From positions 1 through 64,000 of the forward strand of contig JBNLCC010000015.1 of the NCBI GenBank assembly GCA_050303615.1: 64,000 nt of DNA, written 5' to 3'. The DNA comes from CAZDXJ01 sp050303615. GTDB taxonomy: Bacteria > Pseudomonadota > Gammaproteobacteria > Methylococcales > Methylomonadaceae. Below, one piece after another: positions 47,401 to 60,400 of the stretch. How positions within the stretch are numbered: position 1 is the stretch's first letter; the number at the start of each line of letters is the position of its first letter. The position numbers were made by a program, and so were the translations under genes. The notes below the pieces were generated by a model, which was given only the letters and a program-made list of their open reading frames with translations, made no database searches and had not been told where the DNA came from.

Positions 47401-48406
47401 CGGGTTTGATTGCCTGTAACAAGGCAGGAAAAGGATAATCAGCATTATCCGAACCGTCGGCCACCGTCAATTGCAGCTGTTGCATAAACTCGGCAACCGG
47501 CTGCCGACAGTCGATTCGGCTACGGATCACGATCATATTGATAAAATAGCCGACCACGTCGTCAAACCTGGATTCCGGCCTGCCGGATGTCGGCATACCG
47601 ACGGCAATATCCCGCTCACCGGCATAGCGGTGCAACAGCAACTGCAACACGCCCAAAAAGATCACCGAAAGATTCACTTGCAGTGATTTTGCCAATTCTC
47701 GAGCGGTTTCGGCCAGCGCGGGCGGCAAGGTCAGCTCAAAACTATCGCCGATAAAGCGCGGCGTTGCCAGCTTTGGGTAATCGTAAGGCAGTGACAGCAC
47801 AGGAATCTCGCCGGACAATTGCTGCTGCCAGTATGCCAGTTGTGCCTGTCCTTGTTCACCGGACATAAATTGCTGCTGCCAACGAACAAAATCGTCGTAT
47901 CCGGTTTGCGGCCGGACCGGTTCAGGTTCTGCTCCGCTCAGCAATTGCCTATAGTTCTGCATCAGCGTGTTAAGCAGCAAAACAGCCGAACTGCCGTCGA
48001 AAATAATATGGTGAACCGTCAGCAACAAATAATGCTGTTCACCGGAAGCCGAAGACAATACATGAATTCTAAATAACGCCCCTGCCGACAGATCGAAAGG
48101 CTGTTTGCTGAGCTGCCTAAGCGCCGCGATAATCTCCGCTTCAGCCGTCAATTCGGTTGTTTTATGCTCAAAGCTTAATGGATGCCCGTTCGACAGGGTT
48201 TGATAAAGTTCACCGTTTTCCTGCCCGAACGCCGCCGCCAACAACGGATAGCGCTGCAATACCTGCTCGCAGGCATGTTTGAATATATCGATTTCCAACC
48301 GGCCGTTAATCCGCAGGGCGATAGGAATATTATAAGCGCTCATTTCCGGCGCCATTTGATGCAGCAGCCAAAGCCCTTTCTGACCTTCGGATAGCGGCAA
48401 TCGCTC
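44411..48406 (-). other. PKS part: terminal NRPS module C-A-PCP-TE
   Basis: The condensation domain has HHIIFDG (His5009-5010). The adenylation domain has IIYTSGSTGQPKG and AYGPTETT; the pocket aligned by eye to GrsA reads D-A-E-D-I-G-A-I-T-K. PCP Ser5895 is in DLGGHSLLS. The thioesterase has GWSMGG (Ser6021) and His6183 in PGDHYSVM. It adds one amino acid and releases the product. Confidence 0.93.
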
Positions 48407-51400
48407 GGTTGCATCTATTAATTGATCAGCAATTAATTCAGTATCGTTTTTTTTTACCGACGGCGCCTGTACTGCGGCAAATTCGGCCAAAGCGGCCAGC
48501 GTGTTATGCGTTAATAAATCCCTGGCGGACAGTTTAACCTGGAACAGTCGTTCGAAATCACGGCGCAATTGCGCGGAAAGCATCGAGTCTACGCCATAAT
48601 CGAGTAGGGTTTTACGACTGCTGATGTCCTGCTCGGGAATAGCCAGCGCCTGTGCCAGGGTATGAGTCAAAAAATGCAGCATATTGTCTTGAACCGATAG
48701 ACCTGCATCCGGGACAAATGCTCCGGAGGTATTGTCAGGCTCTGTTTTGTCACCCAGCCAATAACGTTTGCGCTCAAAAGGATAAGTCGGCAGCGGGATT
48801 GTGCGTAAATCCGCGCCGTCATGCAGCGGCTGCCAAACAATCTTAATCCCCTTAACCCAGTACTGCGCCAACTGGTCCAAAGCCTTTTCCGCCAACAGGT
48901 TTTGGATTATCGCCAGACCGTTATCGCCGGACAGTTTTTGTTTAAGCTCCGAATGATCCTGCTCGTGATTGCCGGTATAGAGAGCGCCTACTGCATTGCC
49001 GCCGGATTCGAGGTAATCCTGCAAACCTTGAATCAGCTGTTCCCGGTCATCCACCACCAGCGCCAATCGATATTCCATGGCAAAACGCGCTGTTTGCAGG
49101 GTATAGGCCAGACCGGCCAGTGATAGCTCAGGCCTTTGCCGGATAAAGCCCAGCATCTGCCGAACAACGGCGTTCAATTGCTCCGCCGTCTTGGCCGAAA
49201 ACAGCATTAATTGCGGGGTTACGCTTTGTTCTGTCGTGGCAGGCGAAATGTTGTCAGCGACATATTCCTCAATAATCAAATGCGCGTTGGAGCCGCCCGC
49301 ACCGAACGAACTGACCGTCGCCCGCCTCGGGTATTCCCGGCTTACCCCGTCATCCAGTGCCACCACCGGTCGCGCCCAGGGCTCCAGCCGGCGTTGCAGA
49401 CGAAACGGGGTTTGTTCGAAATGAATATTCGGATTTAGCGGATGCGCCTTGATGCTCGGTGCCAATTGACGATGTTGTAACTGCAGCAACACCTTGATCA
49501 GCTGCGATATGCCCGAGGCCGCTTCGGCATGGCCGATATTGGACTTGACCGAACCGATCGCGCAAAACTGTTTCCGATCGGTATGGCTGCCGAACCCTTC
49601 GGACAACGCATTCAGCTCGATCGCATCGCCCAGCGGCGAGCCGTTGGCGGCCGACTCGACATAACTGACGGTGCGCGGATCGATACCGGATTTGGCGAAA
49701 TTGCCGGTGATCAAGTCGACCTGCGCCGACGCATTGGGTACCGAGTAGCCGTTGGACTGGCCGCCATGGTTGATCGCCGTCGATTTGATCACGGCAATAA
49801 TATTATCGTTATCGGTAATGGCCGCCTTTAACGGTTTCAATAACACCGCCCCGACCGCCTCGGCCGGAAGGTAACCGTCTCCATCGCCGAAACTGGTACT
49901 GTCAGGATGACTGCCTGCAATCTGCCCGGCGCATAAACCGATAAATTTTTTCGGATGTATGCTCAGGTTCACCCCGCCCGCGATGGCGGCTTTGCAATCG
50001 CCCCTGAGCAGGCTGTCACACGCCATATGAATGGCGACCAATGCGGAAGAACACATGGTGTCAACGGCAATGCTGGGGCCTTGAAAATTGAAAAAATAAG
50101 ATACCCGGTTGGCGATGGAGCTGTGCGACGACAGCGCGACCACCGACTCCTGCAGCAAATCCGACTCGAATGCATGATATTGCTGGGACATGGACCCGGC
50201 AAACACGCCGACCTTAGCCTGACAAAGTCGTTGCAGGGTTTCCCCCTGGTAACCGGACGACTCGAGCAGGTTCCAAACCGTTTCCAGGAACAACCGTTCC
50301 TGCGGGTCCAGCAACGCCGCCTCCTTGGGCGATATTTTAAAAAACAGCGGATCGAATTGATCGACCTGATCGAGAAAGCCGCCCCATTTGCAGTAGCTTT
50401 TACCGGCTCTGGTTTTGTCGGCATCAAAAAACTGCCGATAATCCCAACGCTGCGACGGAATCTCGGTAATACAGTCCTTACCCTGCGCCAGGTTTTGCCA
50501 GAACTCATCCAGGTCATGCGCCTGCGGGAACTGCCCGGACATGCCGATAACGGCGATATCATAGTCGCCGGTTTGCACGGTCAGTTCGTTAGCCTCTGAC
50601 TTGACCGGCTCAGTCTTAATCCATTCGGTAGAGGTTGTCGTAAAAGGTAGGATGGGTAGAATGAAATGAAACCCATCGTTCTGATTTTGTTGGGTTTCGC
50701 TATGCTCTACCCAACCTACATTTAGGCTTTTACGGCGACCTCCGGTAGCATGGTCGGTAGCGGTTGGTAATGAATCGGCAAACTGCTCAGCCAGCGGCTG
50801 AGGGTATTTCTTAACCAGATAAGCACTGATCGCATCGATACACGGGTATTCAAACAACAGGGTTTTAGGCAACGTACCGACTATTTTTTCCAGGTCGTTA
50901 GTCAGCTTCATCATCGCGACCGAATCTATGCCGTACTGCTCCAACGGCACATCGACTTCAATCCTGTGCAGCGGCAACTTGAGCATATCGGAAATCATTT
51001 CCGCCAACCGGTTTTCCACCTTGCCCTGCAATAAAGAAGCATCCGGTTGCTCTGTCACCACACCGGTTTTTTCCGCTTCGGTTTTCTGATCGGCAAATTG
51101 CTGGCGTAACCGGGGGAGATCACCGGCCAACACCATCACCTGGTCGCGCCCTGAATTCAGTCCGGTGTATAACGCTGCAATCCCTTCACCAGTAGCCAGC
51201 GGCCTGAGACCGACGCTACGCCACATCATCTCCTTACTGTGCTCATCGATATCCATACCGCCCTGTTGCCATAGCGGCCAGTTTATCGATAAGGTATGCC
51301 CGTGAGGTTGATCGGCTAACGCCGGCTGTTGTTCCAGCCGGTTGCGATAACCCGCATAGGCATCCATAAAAGCATTGCCGGTGGCGTAATCCGATTGACC

Positions 51401-54400
51401 GGGATTGCCGACCGCCCCGGCGACCGATGAGAACAGGATAAAAAAGTCCAGTTTCAGACCGCGACAGGCCCGATCAAGATTCACCGTACCGGAAACCTTG
51501 GCACTCAGCACCTGCCGAAACTGTTCGGCGGATTTTTTGATAATAAAATTATCCTGAATAATGCCGGCGCTATGGATAATGCCGTGTAGCCCACCGTATT
51601 GCCCGGTAATCGAGCCGATCAGCGTTTTAACGGCCTGTTGATCGGCTACATCAACAGCCCGATATTCGACCCGTGCACCTTTGGCCTGCAATGCCGCAAT
51701 AGCGCTTTTCCGTTCGGCATCAAGTTGCGAGCGGCCGGTTAAAATCAGCGTGACCTCACCGATCTGATCGACGATCTCCCGCGCAAAAATCAAACCCAGG
51801 CCTCCGGCACCGCCGGTAATCAGATACACACCGCCCTGCTTCCATACCGGCATGTCTGATTGCTGCGGGTTATCCAGTTCCTGCCAATCGATAATCTGCC
51901 GTCGGCCGTCACGATAGCGAATCCAATGCTCATTAGGTGTTTGGCTGTTTTGATCTAATAAATCGCTCAGTTCTGCGGCTGTCGTGCGGCTACCGTCCAG
52001 TTCAATCAACTGGCCGGTCAGTTGCGGGTTTTCCATGCGTGCGGTATTTAGCAACGCCGACAATGCGCTGAGCAATGAAACGGGACAGTTATCCTGCTGA
52101 TGCCCGTAGCCGATAACAACCTGCAACAAGACAGCCCCTTCCGGTTTCGCTGTAAAAACCGCCTTGATCTGCTCGAACAACTGCACGGCATAATCGTTAA
52201 AGCATTGATCCGTATCCGTGCCGGTTGAAGACAGCGGCAGACATATCGCACCGGGAACCTCAAGCACTGAGCCGATAAACAACACCCTGTGCTCGCTATA
52301 ATTCTGATCGACCGAAGCCGGTTGGGCCGCCTGTACTTTCCAGGTCGGTGTCATCATCAACACAGCACCGGTTTCGGCTGGTGTCGAATCCGGCTCAATT
52401 TTTGGCTCCGGCAGATCCAGCCAGTAACGCTCCCGGGCAAACGGATAGGTCGGCAGACTGATTCGTGACGGCGGCCTGGAATCACCGGCATAAAGCAAGG
52501 CCCAATCGACCGGATCACCTTTAACCCAGGCGGCTAAGACAGCCTCTAAACGGCGCTCGGCAATTAACCCGGCAAGACGCGCTTGATCGTCGCGGCTGAC
52601 CGACTCAGCACCCTGCCCTCTGGCTCGACCAATATATAAGCCTTCGTTATCACTATGTAAAAACCGGTTCAGCTTGTCATTCAAATCCTGTATCGATGCG
52701 CCGATAAAGCCCAGGCGTTGCGGCATGGCCTCTCTGCCCTGTTGCAGGGTATAGGCCATATTGCGTAAAAACGCCGCATCTGCACCGGCTTGATGTTGCC
52801 GGCAGAACTGTAAAAGTTGTTGTGCAGATTGTTGCAGCTGCTGCTCGGTTTTGGCCGATAACACAAAGGCACACGGCAACTGCGAAGTAGCCACCGCTTG
52901 TGCGGCTTCCATGTCCGGATTGATATATTCGGTGATCAGCAAATGCGCATTGGAACCGCCTGCGCCGAATGAAGACAACCCGGCCACACGCTGCTGAACC
53001 CGGCCATCGACAACCGGCCTGGGCCATTCGCGCAGCTGTTGATTGACCTGAAACTTTGTCGTTGAAAAATCGATATTCGGATTCAATTTTTGCGAGTGCA
53101 GCGAAGGTGCAATTTGGCCTTCCCGCATCTGCAGTAATACCTTGGTCAACCCGGCCATGCCTGCCGCCGACTCGCTATGCCCGATATTGGACTTGACCGA
53201 ACCGATCCAGCAATTGGCCATGTTCGGTAAAAATTTGGCAAAAGCCTTGTTCAGGCCGGTGATTTCGATCGGATCGCCAAGCGTGGTGCCGGTTCCATGC
53301 GCCTCGATATAACCGATACTTCGCGGATCGATGTTGGCCTCGCGCAAAGCGCGACTGATCACCATCTGTTGTGCATTCGGGTTGGGCACACTGTAACCGT
53401 TGGTCTTGCCGCCATGATTCAATGCACTGCTTTTGATCACCCCGTAAATATGGTCGCCATCGCGTTCGGCATCGGCCAGCCGCTTTAACACCACCACGCC
53501 GACACCCTCGCCCGGCACATAGCCGTCGCCGCCCGCACCGAAACTTTCACAGTGCCCGCGACTGGAAATAAATTGCCCGGCGCTAAGTATCTTGTATTTA
53601 TTCGGATGAATGCTGAGATTAACGCCGCCCGCCAAACCCAGGTCGGTACGCCCTAATTTCAAATCCTGGCAGGCCAGGTGAATTGCCGTCAGGGAGCTGG
53701 AACACATGGTATCGACGGTCATGCTCGGACCGTGCAGATTCAAAAAGTACGACACCCGGTTGGCGATACTGGCATAAATACTGGCGGTGACCGAGGGTTT
53801 ACCGCTCAATCCGGCTTCCAGCCCCAGCAATTGATATTCGCCATACATCACACCGGCATATACGCCGACCTGTGCAGGCAAATCGTCACCATCGTTCGAA
53901 CCCGTTAACGGTTTCTGTAAATCCTCGCGCCGGTAGCCGGAATCCTCCAGCGCCATCCAGGCATGTTCCAGGAACAGTCGTTCCTGCGGGTCCATAAATT
54001 CGGCTTCGCGCGGCGAGATATTGAAGAACAGCGGATCGAACTTATCGATATCGGCGATAAAGCCGCCCCATTTGCTGTAATGCCGTCCCGGCTGGTTGCG
54101 GTCCTCACTGTAATACTCATGCCAGTCCCAGCGATCCTTGGGTACTTCGGTAATACAGTCCCGGCCATCGCTCAGGTTTTGCCAGAATTCCTCAATATTG
54201 TTCGCCTGCGGATAGCGGCCGGACAAACCGACAACGGCAATATCCAATGCGCCGGTATTGGAGCGTTTGGGCGTGACGGCGGCAACTTTCTGCACAACTT
54301 CAGTTCTGACCGCTTGAGCAGGCATATGACTAGTGGCAAGCGCCGTGTGCCGTTCAGGCGTATCAAGCGCCAACAACTTCAGTAACTGCGGCCGGTGTGC

Positions 54401-57400
54401 GACCAGGAAATAATCAACCAGTTCGGCCAGTGTCTGATATTCGAAAAACAGGGTTTTCGATAATTTGCCGAAGGATTTTTCCAGCGTCGAGGTCAGTTCC
54501 ATGACCATCATCGAATCGATGCCGTAAGAGTCCAGCGCTTCATCGGCTCGGAGTTCGGCAATCGGTTGTTTGAGTTTATCGGCCAGCAATTGTTTGAAAT
54601 AATTAATCGCGTTGGCCGTCAGTTCATCGTTGTCGACAGCCTCGTCCGGTTGCGATTGTATTACCGGATCGGGCGTTATGGCCGAATCAGTCTTATTATC
54701 CGGACTGTCCAGCAGCCGAGACGAAAAACCCTTGATCTGTATGCAAACCTGTCCTTGCTCATTGCACAGGTCTATATCGAGTTTTTGCACCCGGTCATCG
54801 GCTAAACTGCCGGCGGTCCGGCGCACCCAGGCCCACATCGAACCGACACAAGCGCCGAACACGATAACGGTTTCCACAGCAAACGGTAATGACAGTTTTG
54901 CCCGGCCTGCTGCGGCCGCCTGTGCATCCGGATTCATGCCCAGACCGATTGCCGCCTGTAGCGCCGCATCCATTAAACTGGGGTGTAACAGATACTGGTC
55001 CAGCGTATGCGCAATAGCTTCCGGCAGAGCCAGTCTGGCCAATACCTGATCGTTACCGGCATACAACTCGCTGATAGCTTGTTGTGCCGGGCCGTAATCC
55101 AGGCCCAGCGTGCTGTATAAGGCATAACAATACCCGGCATCGAAGCGCGTCATGACCTGTCGGTTAAGCATGGCCGTGACATCGAGCGGTTCGGCGCCAA
55201 AGCTGTCGATAAACAATGCGTTGCCCTGGCTATGCAGTTGCCGGTCCGATCGGTTGAATATTTCAAAGCTTATGGTGCTGTCGGCATTAGCCGTCAGTTC
55301 GATGCCAAGGCTTTGCGCTTGATCGACGACCAGCGGTTTTATCCAGACCGTATCCTGTAAACAGATAAGCTTTTGCTCTTGCTGATTAGGGTCGCCTGCA
55401 ATACTCACCGCCGCACGCGCCATCTCCAGATAGGCAACGCCGGGCAGTACTTTCTGTCCCTGTATACGGTGATCGGCCAGGAAGAACTCGTTGCCGATCA
55501 ATACACTGTTGAATCCAATCCGGCTTAACGTGGATACGTTTTCATGCACTAACGGATGCAACTGCGCCGCACCGGCCGTCTGTATATCGATTGAGTCGGT
55601 AACCTTTTCTATCCAGAAGCGCTGCCGGGCAAACGGATAGCCCGGCACCGAGATGCGGCGCGGCTGAAATGTATACGGTTTTGCTTCGCCGTACAGCTGC
55701 TGCCAGTCAAGATTCAGCCCTTTGACCCAAAGATCCAGCAACTTGGCAAACTTGCCGCGCTGCATCCATTTGGTCAGCGCCTCCTGCAACTCTTCGTCTT
55801 CGGCAAATGCGGCCAGAACTGATTTATTCTGCCTGACCTGTCCTCGGTATAAATCGTTAACCGCATCGCTACGGCCTTCGATAAAGGCGTTTAATTTTTC
55901 GGCTAATTCGTCAAAAGAAGTCGCCATAATCGCCAGCCGTTCATCCATAGCCTCCCTGCCCACCTGTAGCGTATAGGCCAGGTCGGTCAAACTAAAGCCC
56001 GGCTCCAGCTTACCTGCCGGTACTGCCTGCATAACCGGCAGCTCGGCCGACTGATTCAACTGTTCGCGTAGCACAGGCGTACTAATCAACACGCTGTCTA
56101 CAATGTCGATAATTGTATGCTGATCGACCACCGCCGGTGCGGCAATTTCCAAGTCATACTGTTGCTGCAATGCCGACAGCAACATGGATTTATTGACCTG
56201 ATCGAAACCGTATTCATCCAGAGCAGTGCCCGGTACGATTTCATGACTATCGATCTGCAAAATATCCGCAACCTGTGTGCAAACCGTATGTTGTAAAATC
56301 TGTTGCGCCCGATCCGATTCCTGCGGTTTCGAGGTACTGCTGATAAACACCAACAGTTGTTCGGCATACGCTTGCAGCCTATCCTGATTTTTTGCCGATA
56401 GCACAATCAGGCTGGGCAGATTGTCCGTTGTCGCTGGCGACTGGTGCTGTTCGATATATTCTTCAATAACAATATGCGCATTCACACCACCAAAACCGAA
56501 TGAACTGACCCCGGCCCGGCGCGGTAATTCGTTGCCGTGTTGGTCGCGTAACGGCGTCCACGGCCTGTTTTCATTGAGCAGGTAAAACGGGCTGTCCTGT
56601 AATTGGATATAAGGATTGACCTGATCGCAATGCAGACTTTTAACCAGCGTTTTATGCTTAAGCTGCAACAGCACCTTGATCACCCCGGCGACCCCGGCCG
56701 CCAGTTCCAGGTGACCGATATTGGTTTTAACCGAACCGAGCCCGCAATATGCCGAACCGATTTCAGCCGTGCCGGTGGTCTGATACAAATCCTTGAATGC
56801 GCTTTTCAGGCCGTTGATTTCAATCGGATCACCCAGCTCGGTGCCGGTGCCGTGCGCTTCTATATAACCCACCGTACGCGGGTCTATGCCTGCCCGCAGG
56901 TAAGCCGACTTCAGCAGCTCCGCCTGGGCTTTCGGGTTCGGTGCGGTCAACGAATTACCCCGGCCGCCATGATTTTCGGCGCTGCCGCGTATCACTCCGT
57001 AAATATGGTCACCCGCCCGCTCCGCCTGCGACAGTTTTTTCAACACCAGCATGCCGACACCTTCGCCGCGCACATAGCCGTTGGCCTTACTGGAAAAGGT
57101 TTTACAGCGGCCGTCCTGACATAACATTCCGGCCTTGTTAAAACTGATCTGCGTCTCCGGGCTGATGATCAGGTTAATCCCGCCGACGATAGCCCGATCA
57201 CAATCGCCGTCCGCCATTGCAGACAGCGCCCGATGAATCGCCACCAGTGAACTGGAACAGGCGGTTTCAATCGGCTCGCTAGGACCGTGTAAATCCAAAA
57301 AGTAACTCATCCGGTTCGGCCCCACCGAACCGACCACGCCGGTCGAACTGTAACTTTCAATGGCCGAACCGCTTTTCGCCATCATCTCGCCGTAGCCGCT

Positions 57401-60400
57401 GGACGCGGTGCCGATAAATATGCCGGTATTGGTGCCGGACAGGCTGCTCGCCGAATAACCGGCATCCTCAATCGCCTTCCAGACATACTGCATCAGCAGG
57501 CGCTGCTGCGGGTCCATCAACTCGGCTTCTCTCGGCGATATACCAAAAAAACGGGCATCGAATTCGGCAACGCCGTCTATAAACCCGCCCCATTTGATAT
57601 TGGTTTTATTGGCTTCGGTGGCCGGATCGCCGAACAAGGCGCGCCAGTCCCAACGATCTTCGGGAATCTCGCTGATGCAGTCCTTTCCGTCCAGCAGATT
57701 AGCCCAGAACTGGTCAAGATCCCTGGCCATCGGGAAGCGCCCACTGATACCGATAATGGCGACGGCATGATCGGTGTGTTGCGACGGTTCCGCCGATACC
57801 GAAGGCTGAGCGAACGATTCCGAGCGCCGAACCGGTTCATCTTGTTTAAATGTTGGTGATGGTTGTTGAGTATTTTCCGGGCGGTTAGTTACTGGCTGCG
57901 CCTGCAAACCGAAAGCCTTGGCAAATATCGATTCATATTCGCGCGCCAGCCAATCGGCAAATTCGGCAATGGTGGAATACTCGAAGAACACCGTCGGTGT
58001 CAGTTCCAGGCGGTATTGCTGATTCAGTTTGTTGGCAAAATCGGTCAGCGTAATCGAGTCAAAACCGTAATCGCTGAATTCGCTCTCGACATCCAGATCC
58101 TCCGGTTCGAACTTCATCAGTTTGGCGATAAACTGCAGCAACATCTGCCGGATTTTCTGCCTCAGTTGCTCGGTGTCTATCGACAACGAGTCTTCGTTGT
58201 TCACTTGCACCGGCATTTCCGTGTTAACCACCGGCGCCGATGTCTGCAGTAACTGCCGTATACGCGGCAAAGCGCCCTGCAACACCAGGCTCTGCGCAGC
58301 ACCGGACGCGATAATCCGGTTAAATGCATCGAAGCCGTTAACAGTCGATAGCGGCGTCATGCCGGTATTTTGCCGCATCATAGCCAGCGCGCCGTCCTCC
58401 ATCTGCATGCCGCCGTCGGCCCATAACGGCCAGTTGATAGCGACGGCATGACCTTGGCGTTGCCCTGCAGAAACCAGCCGGTTGCGATACTCGGCATAGG
58501 CATCCATAAAGGCATTGGCGGCGGCGTAATCCGCCTGCCCGGCGCTGCCCCAGGCACCGGCGGCCGATGAGAACAATACAAAGAAATCCAGATCAAGTTC
58601 GGCCGTGGCATTATCCAACGCAACGGTACCGGCCACTTTCGGCGATAAAACGTCAACAAACTCGTCGGCGGATTTTTTGACAATAAAATTATCTTTTAAT
58701 AACCCTGCGCAGTGCAGGATGCCGTCAATGCGCCCGTGACTGGCTGTCAGCTCGGCAATCAGGACATGCACATCCTGCTGCTTGCCGACATCCAGTTGCC
58801 GGTATTCAACAGTCAGCCCGGATGCTGATAATTGGTTTAATTGAGCCTGTTTTTGCTCGTTCAATTCGGAGCGGCCGGATAGCACAACCGTCGCATGTTT
58901 ACTCTGCGCGGCGATTTGCCGGGCAAATAATAAGCCCAATCCGCCACAGCCGCCGGTAATCAGGTAAACGCCGTTATCTTTCCATGGAATAACCGTATCG
59001 ACCGGCCCGGTATCCGCTTGTTGCCAGACCAATACCTGACGCGTGCCGCCTTGATAGCGAATTTGTGCGGATTCAGGCGTTTGGCTGTCAGCGATAATGT
59101 TGCTGATCAGGCCGCTGTCAGATTCAATATTGTCCAGCTCAATCAGCTGTCCGAAAAATTTAGCATTTTCCCGGCTTGCCGTTTTCAGCAGCCCGGCCAG
59201 TCCGGTCAACAACAGCCCTTGATCTTGAGTCGGCACCAGCACTTGCAGCAAGATCTTACCGGCATTTTTTTGCGCAAAGGCTTGCTTGATAATCTCGAAA
59301 ATCTCGATAGCCGCCTGCTGGTAGCAGTCCTGGATTGCACCGGTCAACTGCAAGCGCAGACACTCAGCCCCATTCATTTGAGAGCCGATGTCCTGCTCAA
59401 CAGACTCAAGCAAACTGCTCTGCGGGTCGCATAGTACAATCAAATGCCGCGCCCAACTCTGCGCTGGTTTGACCGAACCGGCAGCCGGCTGAATAGTCCA
59501 TACCGGCTGACAAATCACCATATCGTCAATATCAGCCGGTGGTGTTTGCGCCAGCGAGCGCGACGAAAAGCCCTTGATCCGAACACAAACCCGACCCTGC
59601 TCATCGCATAAATCGATATTCAGTTTTTGTACCTTATCGGCAGGACGACTGCCGTCGGCATAACGTATCCATACCCAAAGCTTTGAAGACGGTTGCGCCA
59701 ATACGGTCAGTTCATCCAGCGCAAACGGCAGCGAAGCCGTCGTTTCTGTGTTGATATTTTCGCCGTTACCCGGTAGCGGCTGTCCGGCGCCGGTCAACAA
59801 GCCGATGCAGGCCTGCAACGCGGAATCGATCAACCCCGGATGCAGTACAAATTGATCGGAACCCGCCTTTACGCTGTCAGGTAGCGATATGTTTGCCAAC
59901 ACCTGCGGCAACACATCGGCTTTGTTCCCGTCGGGCGCGGAATAATACACGCTCTCCAACCCCTGATGACCGGGGCCATAAGCAATGCCCATGGCCTTAA
60001 ATGCGCCATAACACTGCCGGGCATTAAGACAGTACTGTTCCGGTTGACCGGCCGTAATTTGCTGCAGCAATGCTTGCAAATCCAGCATGTCCGATTCGTC
60101 ATCGAAAACACCCGACAATGCTGTGCCCTGACTGTGAATCACCGGCCCGGCGCTTTCGTCTTCAGGCTGACTGTAGATTCGATAGGCAATCTGATCGGCC
60201 TGTTCCGGGTACAAACCGATATGCAAGGCTGTCGGTTGGTCGCCGACGGCAAACGGTCTGGCCCACACTACATTTTTAAGACGAACCTGGGCTCGGTCGC
60301 CCTGCTTATTCGGAGCAAGCTGTTCAATCGCGGCCCGCGCCATCTCCAGGTAAGCCACGCCGGGCAATACCCTGTCGCCCATCACAATATGATCGGCCAG

